A stretch of DNA of 64,000 nucleotides. Source: Paraburkholderia sp. PGU19. Lineage in GTDB: Bacteria; Pseudomonadota; Gammaproteobacteria; Burkholderiales; Burkholderiaceae. The position numbers and the translations under genes are program-made. This document shows positions 26,800 to 34,840 of the stretch, in pieces. The stretch is from assembly GCF_013426915.1 (NCBI RefSeq), contig NZ_AP023182.1, forward strand, positions 992,001-1,056,000, given 5' to 3'. Below the pieces are notes generated by a model that worked only from the letters and a program-made list of their open reading frames with translations, had not been told where the DNA came from and made no database searches. The first letter of the stretch is position 1, and each line of letters begins with the position of its first letter.

Positions 26800-27576
26800 T
26801 CAGTCTGGTCGGTACTGTCGGCGCAAGCGGTCGGCTGCATCCCGCAGCACTTCCTGGGCGCGTACACCGGTGGCCTCCGAATAGCGCACCGAGGGAATCG
26901 CTAGGTTAAGAGATCCGATCGGAAAGCCCGTTGACGACAGGATTGCAACGCCGATGCCTACGATGCCTGGCGTGTACTCCTCGATGGAAAACGCAACTCC
27001 GCTTTCCCTAATCTGATTCAGTTGATCGACCAGAGATTCTTTTGTCGTGATCGTATTGGGCGTGAACCTCTCGAAGGTCACCGAACGAAGGTATTCGTTC
27101 CGCATGACGTCTGGCAGATGCGCGAGGATGACCTTGCCGCCGGACACTGCGTAGAGCGGGGCGACATCGCCAAGACGTAGGTGCGACAACAGCCTTTGCT
27201 GGCTGCTGACTGTGGCGACGACTTCGACCTGATCGCCTTTGAGCTGATTGAGCGCGCAGGACTCACGCGTCTGGAGCGTGATGTCTGAGAGGAACGGCTC
27301 AGCGCAACTGATCAGGTCGCGCAGCTGAGTGGTCTGCCGGGCAAGCTTGAGCACCGCATCGCCGAGGCAATAGGCTTTTGTCTCCGACACATAGCGGATG
27401 TAGCCCCGTGCCGACAGGCTTTGCAGGAGTTTAGTCAGACTGCTTTTGGGGATGTTGAGAGCTTGTGCGATCTCAGCATGGGACATCTCTCGGCCCCAGT
27501 GCGCCAGCAACTCGAACAGGTCGAGCGTGCGATCCGCCGACTTTACGGAGTTCGCTGTTTCCAGTTCCTGTTTCAT
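26800..27576 (-). CDS. IclR family transcriptional regulator
   Basis: 258 residues: N-terminal winged helix (SADRTLDLFELLAHWG, AEIAQALNIPKSSLTKLLQSL) and a C-terminal IclR effector-binding domain with AVSGGKVILAHLP and GIVGIGVAILSSTGFPIGSLNLAIP. Such regulators commonly control aromatic-acid and sugar catabolism. The open frame extends 58 codons upstream, but the Met at 27576 (MKQELETANSVKSADRTLDL) gives family length. Divergent from the SDR gene that opens the ring-cleavage cluster; palindromes at 27590-27609 and 27727-27736 are likely binding sites. Confidence 0.9.
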   Translation of the reverse strand: MKQELETANSVKSADRTLDLFELLAHWGREMSHAEIAQALNIPKSSLTKLLQSLSARGYIRYVSETKAYCLGDAVLKLARQTTQLRDLISCAEPFLSDITLQTRESCALNQLKGDQVEVVATVSSQQRLLSHLRLGDVAPLYAVSGGKVILAHLPDVMRNEYLRSVTFERFTPNTITTKESLVDQLNQIRESGVAFSIEEYTPGIVGIGVAILSSTGFPIGSLNLAIPSVRYSEATGVRAQEVLRDAADRLRRQYRPD

Positions 27577-27589
27577 CGTTTGACTCAAT

Positions 27590-27609
27590 CTGTTCACATG
27601 TGGGAACAG
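27590..27609. promoter_or_regulatory. Palindrome just upstream of the IclR gene
   Basis: CTGTTCACATGTGGGAACAG: perfect 6-base arms CTGTTC/GAACAG around ACATGTGG. It lies 14 bases from the IclR start. It shares TGGGAACA with the second site near 27727. Candidate autoregulatory operator. Confidence 0.5.
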
Positions 27610-27726
27610 ATTATCTTCGCCCTGATCAACCGTCAACCTGTTGATTATCTTTAATCTTCGCGATATGTCCCTAGCGATGGTCCTCAAAGCGGTGACCAAG
27701 GGAGAACCCTTGTTGTTCCGAGATGG

Positions 27727-27736
27727 GAACATGTTC
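27727..27736. promoter_or_regulatory. Second palindrome before the SDR gene
   Basis: GAACATGTTC is a perfect 10-base palindrome, preceded by TGG as in the first site, and lies about 80 bases upstream of the SDR start at 27818. Two related sites in one divergent region suggest joint control by the IclR protein. Confidence 0.42.
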
Positions 27737-27817
27737 ATCATAGAGAACATCGGAGGCAGTAAGACAGCTTAACCATGCTTTCACAACTTCCAGTCCATCG
27801 CGAGAGAGAAACCCGAC

Positions 27818-28594
27818 ATGCTTGAGGGAAAGACTATCGTTGTCACCGGCGTGGCATCCGGAATCGGTGCAGAGACCGCCAGAACGTTGCGCACCATGGG
27901 CGCCAGCGTAGTGGGCGTAGATCGCGTGACGCCGACGCACGGAGACTGTCACACTTTTCATGAAGCAGACTTGTCCGATCCGCGCGCTATCGATCGACTG
28001 GTCGATGCGCTGCCGTCAGGGCTGAACGGACTGTGCAATATCGCTGGCTTGCCGCCGACGGCGCCGCCCGCGTTCGTGCTGAAGGTCAATGCGCTCGGGC
28101 TCAGGCAACTAACACTTTCGCTTATCCACAAGTTCGCAAACGGCGCGTCGATCGTGAATCTGGCTTCGCTCGCCGGTCTCGACTGGGCGAAATCCTTGAC
28201 CGAGATTGAGGCTTTTCACGATGTCGGCTTCGATGATGTCGACGCGTTCTGCGAACGATTCGACATACACGGTGCGCGGAGCTATTTCTTCTCTAAGGAG
28301 TATCTGATCGCGTGGACCTACGCGAACCGGTGGACGTGGCGAGCTCGGAATATACGTATGAATTGCGTCAGCCCCGGGCCGGTCGAGACACCGATCTTGA
28401 AGGACTTTATTGCGACACTGGGCGCGCGTGTTGAGGAAGACATGAAGATCATGGATCGCTCTGCGACGCCCGCTGACATTGCACCAGTGGTCGCCTTCCT
28501 GCAAACGGATGGCGCACGTTGGTTCAGAGGTGCGAACTTGACCGCTGACGGCGGCATGTCGTCGCACATCGCGCTGGCCCGGCTTGGTCTTTGA
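27818..28594 (+). CDS. SDR-family dehydrogenase (coniferyl-alcohol/3-alpha-hydroxysteroid dehydrogenase-like)
   Basis: 258 residues, NAD-binding TGVASGIG at 10-17, the usual NNAG changed to CNIAG, catalytic Tyr156 and Lys160 (SYFFSKE). The insertion between the catalytic Ser region and Tyr, together with SPGPVETPILKDF, is the pattern of the coniferyl-alcohol dehydrogenase/3-alpha-hydroxysteroid dehydrogenase subgroup. First gene of the cluster divergent from IclR; the next gene starts 26 bases after its stop. The substrate is likely an aryl alcohol or a cyclic alcohol, unproven. Confidence 0.85.
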   Translation: MLEGKTIVVTGVASGIGAETARTLRTMGASVVGVDRVTPTHGDCHTFHEADLSDPRAIDRLVDALPSGLNGLCNIAGLPPTAPPAFVLKVNALGLRQLTLSLIHKFANGASIVNLASLAGLDWAKSLTEIEAFHDVGFDDVDAFCERFDIHGARSYFFSKEYLIAWTYANRWTWRARNIRMNCVSPGPVETPILKDFIATLGARVEEDMKIMDRSATPADIAPVVAFLQTDGARWFRGANLTADGGMSSHIALARLGL

Positions 28595-28620
28595 GCGAAT
28601 TCTATCCGGAGAAGAACACG

Positions 28621-29532
28621 ATGAACACATGGAACCAGGATCGCCACGGCGGTGACACGATGACGTATTCGATCAACGGGCCGCTGCTTATGCCGTTCTC
28701 GAACGTGAGACATCTTCCCTACGCCGAGAAGCTCCGCGCGGCGCAACTTGCCGGCTTCGGCGAGATGTCGCTGCATCCTCATGAAGTTCGCGACGTCATC
28801 GCCGGCGGCACGTCAGCGCGTCAGATGTTGGTGATGGCGGATGACCACGGCGTGCGCATCACACGCCTTGACCCACTGAGCAACTGGAACCCGCACTGGC
28901 TACCCACTAACATGGACGCCAGCTATATCAGGGATTTCAGTATTCCCGCCGTCGAGTTTTTCGAGTTGTGTGAAGAGCTCGGCTGCACGCATGCAAGCCT
29001 CAATGCGACCTTTGCCGCAGGCGTGGTCCCCTTCGACGAAATCGTCGAGCACTATGTGGCGACCTGCAGGCTCGCGAAGGATCACGGCGTCATCTGCGAT
29101 ATCGAAAACCTGCCGATGTGGGGCGTGGCGACGCTCAAGCAGGCGTGGGACATCGTGCTCGCCGCAGACGTGTCCAACGGCGGCCTCGTGTTTGATACGC
29201 TGCACTTCATTCGGAGCCGATCCGACCTCGGCACGTTGGAGTCGATCCCGGGCAGCATGATCCATTGCGTTCAGGTGAACGATGGTCCGCTCGAACTGAC
29301 CCCGGGCAGGCGGCTCGAAGACAATTGTTTTGACCGTCTGTGGCCGGGCGAGGGCGAGTTTCCGCTGGTCGAGATTCTGCGTACGCTCGCACGGACGAAT
29401 GGCCTCAATCAGGTCAACCCGGAAGTGTTTTCCCCGGCCAATTTCGGCAAGCCTGCTGATGAAATCGCTCGCCTTTCGTCGGAGTCTATTCGTCGCGTTC
29501 TGGACCAGGCGGGTATCGCCTGCGCGTCGTAA
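28621..29532 (+). CDS. Sugar phosphate isomerase/epimerase-like TIM-barrel protein
   Basis: 303 residues of the xylose-isomerase-like TIM barrel superfamily (AP_endonuc_2 type). Metal-site style residues occur in ICDIENLPMWG, LVFDTLHFIRS and IHCVQVNDGPLE. ATG 28621 follows CCGGAGAAG at 28607-28615; the frame begins 10 codons earlier. Relatives include hydroxypyruvate isomerase, inosose dehydratase (IolE) and 3-dehydroshikimate dehydratase. The last is notable because it aromatises a cyclic polyol acid, which would suit a neighbouring ring-cleavage gene, but the sequence does not decide the activity. Confidence 0.82.
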   Translation: MNTWNQDRHGGDTMTYSINGPLLMPFSNVRHLPYAEKLRAAQLAGFGEMSLHPHEVRDVIAGGTSARQMLVMADDHGVRITRLDPLSNWNPHWLPTNMDASYIRDFSIPAVEFFELCEELGCTHASLNATFAAGVVPFDEIVEHYVATCRLAKDHGVICDIENLPMWGVATLKQAWDIVLAADVSNGGLVFDTLHFIRSRSDLGTLESIPGSMIHCVQVNDGPLELTPGRRLEDNCFDRLWPGEGEFPLVEILRTLARTNGLNQVNPEVFSPANFGKPADEIARLSSESIRRVLDQAGIACAS

Positions 29533-29550
29533 CGCCAGGAGAACGGGGAC

Positions 29551-30441
29551 ATGGATTCGCACGAGAGCGGATATTTTACGGAAACCACCTCGATCGAGGT
29601 TGTCACCAGGCGTAATAAGAAGGCCACCAATGAGCGGATCAGATTCGCGATGGAGGTCATCACGCGAAAGCTGCATGAGGCGGTGAAGGAGATTGAGCCG
29701 ACGCAGCAAGAATGGCTGCAGGCGATTCTTTTCCTCACAAAGACCGGCCATCTCAGCAACGAATGGCGGCAGGAGTTCATCCTGCTATCGGACGTGCTCG
29801 GCGTGTCGATGCTCGTAGATGCGATCAATCACCGCAAACCGTCGGGCGCGACCGAGAACACTGTGCTTGGCCCATTCCACGTGGAACGTGCGCCCGAGAT
29901 GGAGATGGGCGACAACATTTGTCTCGACCAGAAGGGCGAACCCATGCTCGTGCGCGGCCGGGTCATCGATCTCGCCGGCAATCCGATCGGAAATGCGACG
30001 CTCGACGTTTGGCAGGCAAATGACGAAGGGTTCTACGATGTGCAGCAACGCGGCATTCAACCGGACTTCAATCTGCGAGGCGTATTTCGTACGGAATCCG
30101 ATGGACGCTACTGGTTCAAGGCGGTCAAACCGAAGTTTTATCCGATACCGGATGATGGCACCGTGGGCCGATTGCTCGCGTTGCTGGGGCGGCATCCTTA
30201 CCGACCCGCGCATCTTCATTTCATCGTGAAGGCCGACGGGTTCGAGACGCTCACGACGCACGTATTCGATCCGGACGACCCATATATCGACTCCGACGCA
30301 GTATTCGGTGTCAAGCGGAGTCTGATGGTTCGCTTCGAGCACGTGACTGAAGATGCTCGGCTGGCGGCGTTCGGATTCAGCGAGCCATTCTGGGAAGTCG
30401 AATATGACTTTGTGATGGCGCAAGCGGGACCACACAACTGA
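29551..30441 (+). CDS. Intradiol ring-cleavage dioxygenase, probable hydroxyquinol 1,2-dioxygenase
   Basis: 296 residues; Fe(III) enzyme that opens a benzenetriol or catechol ring between the two hydroxyls. Iron ligands are visible: Tyr162 (GFYDVQ), Tyr197 (KFYPIP), His221 and His223 (PAHLHF). The N-terminal dimer domain contains LLSDVLGVSMLVDAINHR, typical of the hydroxyquinol subgroup, whose product is maleylacetate. A maleylacetate reductase gene lies 9.5 kb downstream in the same direction, which supports this call over catechol dioxygenase. Nineteen bases separate it from the isomerase-like gene. Confidence 0.9.
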   Translation: MDSHESGYFTETTSIEVVTRRNKKATNERIRFAMEVITRKLHEAVKEIEPTQQEWLQAILFLTKTGHLSNEWRQEFILLSDVLGVSMLVDAINHRKPSGATENTVLGPFHVERAPEMEMGDNICLDQKGEPMLVRGRVIDLAGNPIGNATLDVWQANDEGFYDVQQRGIQPDFNLRGVFRTESDGRYWFKAVKPKFYPIPDDGTVGRLLALLGRHPYRPAHLHFIVKADGFETLTTHVFDPDDPYIDSDAVFGVKRSLMVRFEHVTEDARLAAFGFSEPFWEVEYDFVMAQAGPHN

Positions 30442-30484
30442 CAACGGCCACGCGATTTACCTACGACGGACAACAGGAGAACAC

Positions 30485-31108
30485 ATGTCAGAAAGCAGCG
30501 AAATCTTCGAGCGGCTCGCGATCCGGGACCTGCTCGAGGACTGGGTAGTCCTGCGTGATGCAGGCGACTGGAAAGGCTTCCGTCAGGTCTGGCACGATGA
30601 TGGCCGCATGATGGCGACGTGGACGCAGGGCACCGCAGACGAGTTCATTGCGATGAGCGTGGCGGGCTGGGAGAAGGGCGTCAGCATTCTGCACTTTCTC
30701 GGCGGAACGTCGATCAGGATCGCGGGCAATCGCGCCATTGCACAAACCAAGATGACGATCTCGCAGCGCGGCATGCTCGACGGCGTGCTCTGCGATGTCG
30801 TCTGCACGGGGCGTTTCTATGATTTCCTGGAAAAGCGCGACGGACGCTGGGGCCTAGTGTTGCGTCAGCCCATCTACGAAAAGGACCGCGCTGACCCAGT
30901 TGATCCTTCTGCGACGCTTAAGCTGGATGAAACTTTGCTTACGCAATTTCCTGTCGGCTATCGGCACTTGGCCTATCTGCAATCGCAGATAGGCTACAAG
31001 GTGAAGTTGAGGATGCCGGGCCTCAAGGGACCGGAAGTGGAGGCGCTATACGAATGCGGGCGACAATATCTTCTCAACGAAGCACCGGCCATGCTGCCGG
31101 AATTCTAA
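30485..31108 (+). CDS. NTF2/SnoaL-like protein
   Basis: 207 residues with a SnoaL-like cone-fold N-terminal part (IRDLLEDWVVLRDAGDWKGFRQVWHDDGRMM, and FYDFLEKRDGRWGLVLRQPIYEKD). Such proteins serve as small isomerases, dehydratases or ring-hydroxylating subunits in aromatic pathways. No catalytic residue set is certain. A good ribosome binding site (ACAGGAG) precedes the start; the aldehyde dehydrogenase starts 9 bases after its stop. Confidence 0.75.
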   Translation: MSESSEIFERLAIRDLLEDWVVLRDAGDWKGFRQVWHDDGRMMATWTQGTADEFIAMSVAGWEKGVSILHFLGGTSIRIAGNRAIAQTKMTISQRGMLDGVLCDVVCTGRFYDFLEKRDGRWGLVLRQPIYEKDRADPVDPSATLKLDETLLTQFPVGYRHLAYLQSQIGYKVKLRMPGLKGPEVEALYECGRQYLLNEAPAMLPEF

Positions 31109-31117
31109 GGAGCCGAC

Positions 31118-32566
31118 GTGGCATCGATCAATCTCTTCATTAACGGCGCCGATTCACCTGCGGCTAGCGGAATGACCTTCGTTCGTTCGAATCCTATTAG
31201 CGGCGAGCCGGTTAGCACCGCCGCGGCCGCGGCTCCTGCCGATGCCGTCCGAGCGGTCGAAGCAGCTGCAGCGGCATTTCCCGCCTGGTCGGCCACGCCG
31301 CCCGGTGCGCGTCGTGAAGCGTTGTTCCGTGCAGCCGAACGTCTGCTGGAATCGAGCGAAGCCATCGTGGCAATGATGGTTCGGGAAACGGGTGCAGCCA
31401 AAAGCTGGGCGAGTTTCAACGTCAAGCTTGGCTGCGACCTACTGCGCGAAGCCGGCGCAATGACGACCCAGCTGACTGGCGACGTCATTCCGACCGAAAA
31501 GGCTGGTTGCCTATCGATCGCATCGCGTGAACCCTGGGGCGTATGCTTGGGCATGGCGCCTTGGAACGCCCCAATCGTGCTGTTCGTGCGCGCGTTCGCG
31601 ATGGCGGTGGCTTGCGGTAATACCGTTGTGCTCAAGTCGTCGGAGCTTTGTCCGGCGACGCACTACCTGATCACGAAAGCCGTGACGGAGGGCATTTTTC
31701 CGCCCGGCGTGATCAACCTCGTCAGCCACGCGGCCGAGGATGCACCGGAGATCGTGCAATGCCTGATCGCTCATCCGGCGGTGCGTCACATCAATTTCAC
31801 TGGGTCGAGCCATGTGGGGAGCATTATCGCGCGTCAGGCGGGTGAACTGCTCAAGCCCGTCCTGCTGGAACTGGGCGGGAAGTCCCCGCTCGTCGTGCTC
31901 GACGACGCCAACATCGACGACGCCGTCGACGCGGCCATCTTCGGCGCGTTCATGCATCAGGGGCAGATTTGCATGGCCACCGGGCGCGTAATCGTACTCG
32001 ATGAAATCGCTGACGAGTTCGTCGCGCGATTCGCAAAGAGGGCGGCGGGTCTCGAAGCGGGCGACCCGTCCAAGGGTGCGACGCTCGGTGCGCTGATCGG
32101 CGAGGCCTCGGCGCAGCGCGTCGGCAAGCTTATCGACGACGCGATCACGAAGGGCGCGCAGCGCAAGTCCGGTGGCATGCAGCAAGGTGCGATCATGGAC
32201 GCCACGGTGCTGGATCGCGTAACGCCAGAGATGGACATATATAGAGCCGAAGCTTTCGGGCCGGTCGTTCCTGTCATCCGGGTTCGAGACGACGACGAAG
32301 CCGTTCGAGTCGCCAATGATACGGAATATGGCCTGTCCGCTGCCGTTTTCAGCCAAAACATTGACCGGGCGCTCGGGGTCAGCCGGCGCATCGAGAGCGG
32401 TATCTGCCATATCAACGGTCCGACAATCCAGGACGAAGCACAGATTCCATTTGGCGGGGTGAAAGCGAGCGGCTACGGTCGCTTCGGCGGGCGCGGCGGG
32501 GTGGAGTCCTTCACCTATTCGCGCTGGATCACCATCGAAACGAAAAAACCTCACTACCCGTTCTAA
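31118..32566 (+). CDS. Aldehyde dehydrogenase, vanillin/salicylaldehyde dehydrogenase-like
   Basis: 482 residues. Catalytic Asn150 (APWNAP), Glu251 (LLELGGKSP) and Cys285 (HQGQICMATGR) are all present. The C-terminal block HINGPTIQDEAQIPFGGVKASGYGRFGG is typical of benzaldehyde, vanillin and salicylaldehyde dehydrogenases, so oxidation of an aromatic aldehyde to the acid is the best guess. It follows the SnoaL-like gene by 9 bases and ends the first block of the cluster; a short GC hairpin lies downstream at 32584-32602. Confidence 0.9.
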   Translation: MASINLFINGADSPAASGMTFVRSNPISGEPVSTAAAAAPADAVRAVEAAAAAFPAWSATPPGARREALFRAAERLLESSEAIVAMMVRETGAAKSWASFNVKLGCDLLREAGAMTTQLTGDVIPTEKAGCLSIASREPWGVCLGMAPWNAPIVLFVRAFAMAVACGNTVVLKSSELCPATHYLITKAVTEGIFPPGVINLVSHAAEDAPEIVQCLIAHPAVRHINFTGSSHVGSIIARQAGELLKPVLLELGGKSPLVVLDDANIDDAVDAAIFGAFMHQGQICMATGRVIVLDEIADEFVARFAKRAAGLEAGDPSKGATLGALIGEASAQRVGKLIDDAITKGAQRKSGGMQQGAIMDATVLDRVTPEMDIYRAEAFGPVVPVIRVRDDDEAVRVANDTEYGLSAAVFSQNIDRALGVSRRIESGICHINGPTIQDEAQIPFGGVKASGYGRFGGRGGVESFTYSRWITIETKKPHYPF

Positions 32567-32583
32567 ATGCCAAGGTGACGACG

Positions 32584-32602
32584 CGGGCCGCCTGCTGGCC
32601 CG
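32584..32602 (+). terminator. Possible terminator/attenuator hairpin before the ABC importer
   Basis: CGGGCC (32584-32589), 7-base loop, GGCCCG (32597-32602), followed by an AT-rich stretch rather than a T-run. It lies between the aldehyde dehydrogenase and the ABC binding protein and may reduce read-through. Confidence 0.35.
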
Positions 32603-32685
32603 TGGATCTTATAAGGCTGTACACGTAGGATGCCTAACTTTATTGTTGTTCAATTTATTAAATTAGCTCAATACGGAGACAAGCA

Positions 32686-33807
32686 ATGATCAAGAACTCG
32701 CTCAGATGGTCGGGTAGCGCAGGCAGGCTTGCGCGTGTGGCGTCGCGGTGCGCGGCGTCCCTGGCTGTGGCGTTGTCGTTCTCACCGGCACAGGCAGCGC
32801 CGGCAAAAGTGCCTGCGATCTACTTCGGGATCGGCACAGAATCGAGTGAGTACTGGGCGGCAACTGTTGTCGGCGCAAAGGCGGTCGCGGCATCCGTCAA
32901 TGCTAGATTGCAGGTGATGACGAGCGAGTTTCAGGGACAGAAATTCTTGCAGGATTACGGTGCGATTTTCGCCGCGGGCTGCAAGGATTGCGTGGCGATT
33001 CTCGATCCTGTGTCCAGTGCGTTCACCAAGGCGATCGTCGACCGCGCTACTTCAGCGGACGCCAAGATCATCACGATCTGGAACCGTCCCGATAACATTC
33101 ACCCGTATGACCTGGATCCGTCCAACTGGATCGCGCATATTGCATTCGACGGCGTCGAATCGGGATATCGCAATGGAATGGCCTTATGCAAGGCAATTGG
33201 TGGCTCGGGCGGCGTCGTGGCTATCGAAGGCGTGGCGGACAATCCATCAACCAAGCAGCGCTTCGCGGGCTTGAAGAAGGCGATGGCAGAGTGCCCAGGG
33301 ATGAAATTGCTGGATCGCCAGTATGCGGACTGGGATCAAACCAAAGCGCAAGTACTGACGCGCGGATGGCTGGCGCGCTACGGCAACACCCTGAAAGCCG
33401 TTTTCTCCGAGAATGATTCGATGGCGATCGGCGCGATCGGCGCGATCGCGGCGCTCAAGGAGCGCGGACTCGCGGGGAAGGTTGCCGTGTCCGGAAGCGA
33501 TGGCTCCATCGCGGCGCTGAATCTGATCAAGTCAGGCGACATGGTATCGACCATGTGGATCGATGGCGTGATGCAGGGCGCATTTGCAACCGCGCTCGGC
33601 TACGGCGCGGCCACGGGCGACATCGACGTGCAAAAGCTTTCGCACGCCCAACGCGATGTCTACCTCAAGCAGACGCTAGTCACGAAGGAGAATGTCGACG
33701 ACATTCTGAATCGAAAGGTCGATCCCGCCGATTACACGTACGAAAAGGTCAAGGCACGGATGTGGCAGAGCGTGGCGAGCCAGATTCCGCCGGCGGCCTT
33801 CAAATGA
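32686..33807 (+). CDS. Carbohydrate-type ABC transporter substrate-binding protein
   Basis: 373 residues with an Arg-rich signal peptide of about 37 residues ending AQAAPA. The mature protein is a RbsB/Peripla_BP_4-type binding protein: YFGIGTESSEYWAATVVGAKA, CVAILDPVSSAFTKAIVDRA, GVVAIEGVADNPSTKQR, KAVFSENDSMAIGAIGAI. ATG preceded by CGGAGAC at about 32674-32680. It heads a four-gene importer. The carbohydrate class suggests a sugar, cyclitol or glycoside as cargo, though some members of the class carry aromatic compounds. Confidence 0.9.
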   Translation: MIKNSLRWSGSAGRLARVASRCAASLAVALSFSPAQAAPAKVPAIYFGIGTESSEYWAATVVGAKAVAASVNARLQVMTSEFQGQKFLQDYGAIFAAGCKDCVAILDPVSSAFTKAIVDRATSADAKIITIWNRPDNIHPYDLDPSNWIAHIAFDGVESGYRNGMALCKAIGGSGGVVAIEGVADNPSTKQRFAGLKKAMAECPGMKLLDRQYADWDQTKAQVLTRGWLARYGNTLKAVFSENDSMAIGAIGAIAALKERGLAGKVAVSGSDGSIAALNLIKSGDMVSTMWIDGVMQGAFATALGYGAATGDIDVQKLSHAQRDVYLKQTLVTKENVDDILNRKVDPADYTYEKVKARMWQSVASQIPPAAFK

Positions 33808-33877
33808 GTCGAGCGGCAGGCGTCGCGCCTGCCGCCAGACGATCCGAAACCTGCGTTTTTTGTGTCCGTTAGAAACC

Positions 33878-34840
33878 ATGAACCTGTTTCGTCATCATCT
33901 TCGCGAGCGGGGATCCCTCCTCGTGTTGCTGGGCCTAGTCGTGCTCTTTTCGTGCGCCGGCGATGGTTTCGCGAGCGCCGACAACCTGCTATCCGTCCTC
34001 GAGACGAGCGCAATTCCGTCGATTGCGGCGGTAGGCCTCACCTTTGTCATGCTTCAAGGCTCGATCGATCTTTCTATCGAAGGTATTGCGTCGCTCGCCT
34101 GCATTCTGACCGGACTGTACGTGGCCAACTCAATCACCGGCCACCACAATCTGCCTGTCGCCCTGATCGTCGCGCTGGGAGCGGGTCTGTTGTTCGGCCC
34201 GTTCAACGGGCTGATGTACGCGAAACTGCGCATCCCGTCTCTCATCGTAACGCTGGGAACCTGGTTCGTCGCTGGTGGCCTTGCCACCTACTTGTTCCCG
34301 TCGCGGCAGCCGCAAATTACTGACGACGCCTTTCTCTCCATAGCGCTGACCAAACACTTCGGACTGAGCGGCATTGTCTACGTGGCCGTGTTCGTGATCG
34401 CGGTGGCCTATGTGATCCAGACCCGTACCCGCGTTGGGCGTCTCAGTTTCGGGATCGGCGCGGACGAACGGCTGGTTCGGCTTGCGGGACTGAAGGTCGA
34501 GCGCATCAAACTTGTCGTGTTCGCGATGTCGGGATTCTTGTCTGCCTTGTGTGGGTTGCTGCTGGCGGCGCAACTCGGCGTAGGCAATCCGCGTGCCGGC
34601 GACGGCCTGCTGTTTCCTGCGGTCAGCGCAGCGGTGATCGGTGGCACGCTGCTCAGCGGCGGACGGGGCGGTGTGTTGCAGACGCTGACTGGTGTGCTGA
34701 TTCTGTCCGTGCTGCGTAACGGTCTGCTGCAGGTCGGAATGGATCCGCTGTTGATTCAAATCGTCGAGGGCGCCACCATCGTCCTTGCTGTCGTGGCTGG
34801 CTCCTGGCACCTGCGTGCAAAACTGAGGGTCGCGAAATGA
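33878..34840 (+). CDS. Carbohydrate-type ABC permease 1
   Basis: RbsC-family inner-membrane permease, 320 residues with about eight to ten hydrophobic segments. Family marks are GSIDLSIEGIASLACILTG, LRIPSLIVTLGTWFVAGG and AVIGGTLLSGGRGG. The start ATG 33878 is chosen over upstream frame positions because the hydrophobic first helix follows directly. Its stop overlaps the ATPase start (ATGA), indicating coupling. Confidence 0.92.
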   Translation: MNLFRHHLRERGSLLVLLGLVVLFSCAGDGFASADNLLSVLETSAIPSIAAVGLTFVMLQGSIDLSIEGIASLACILTGLYVANSITGHHNLPVALIVALGAGLLFGPFNGLMYAKLRIPSLIVTLGTWFVAGGLATYLFPSRQPQITDDAFLSIALTKHFGLSGIVYVAVFVIAVAYVIQTRTRVGRLSFGIGADERLVRLAGLKVERIKLVVFAMSGFLSALCGLLLAAQLGVGNPRAGDGLLFPAVSAAVIGGTLLSGGRGGVLQTLTGVLILSVLRNGLLQVGMDPLLIQIVEGATIVLAVVAGSWHLRAKLRVAK

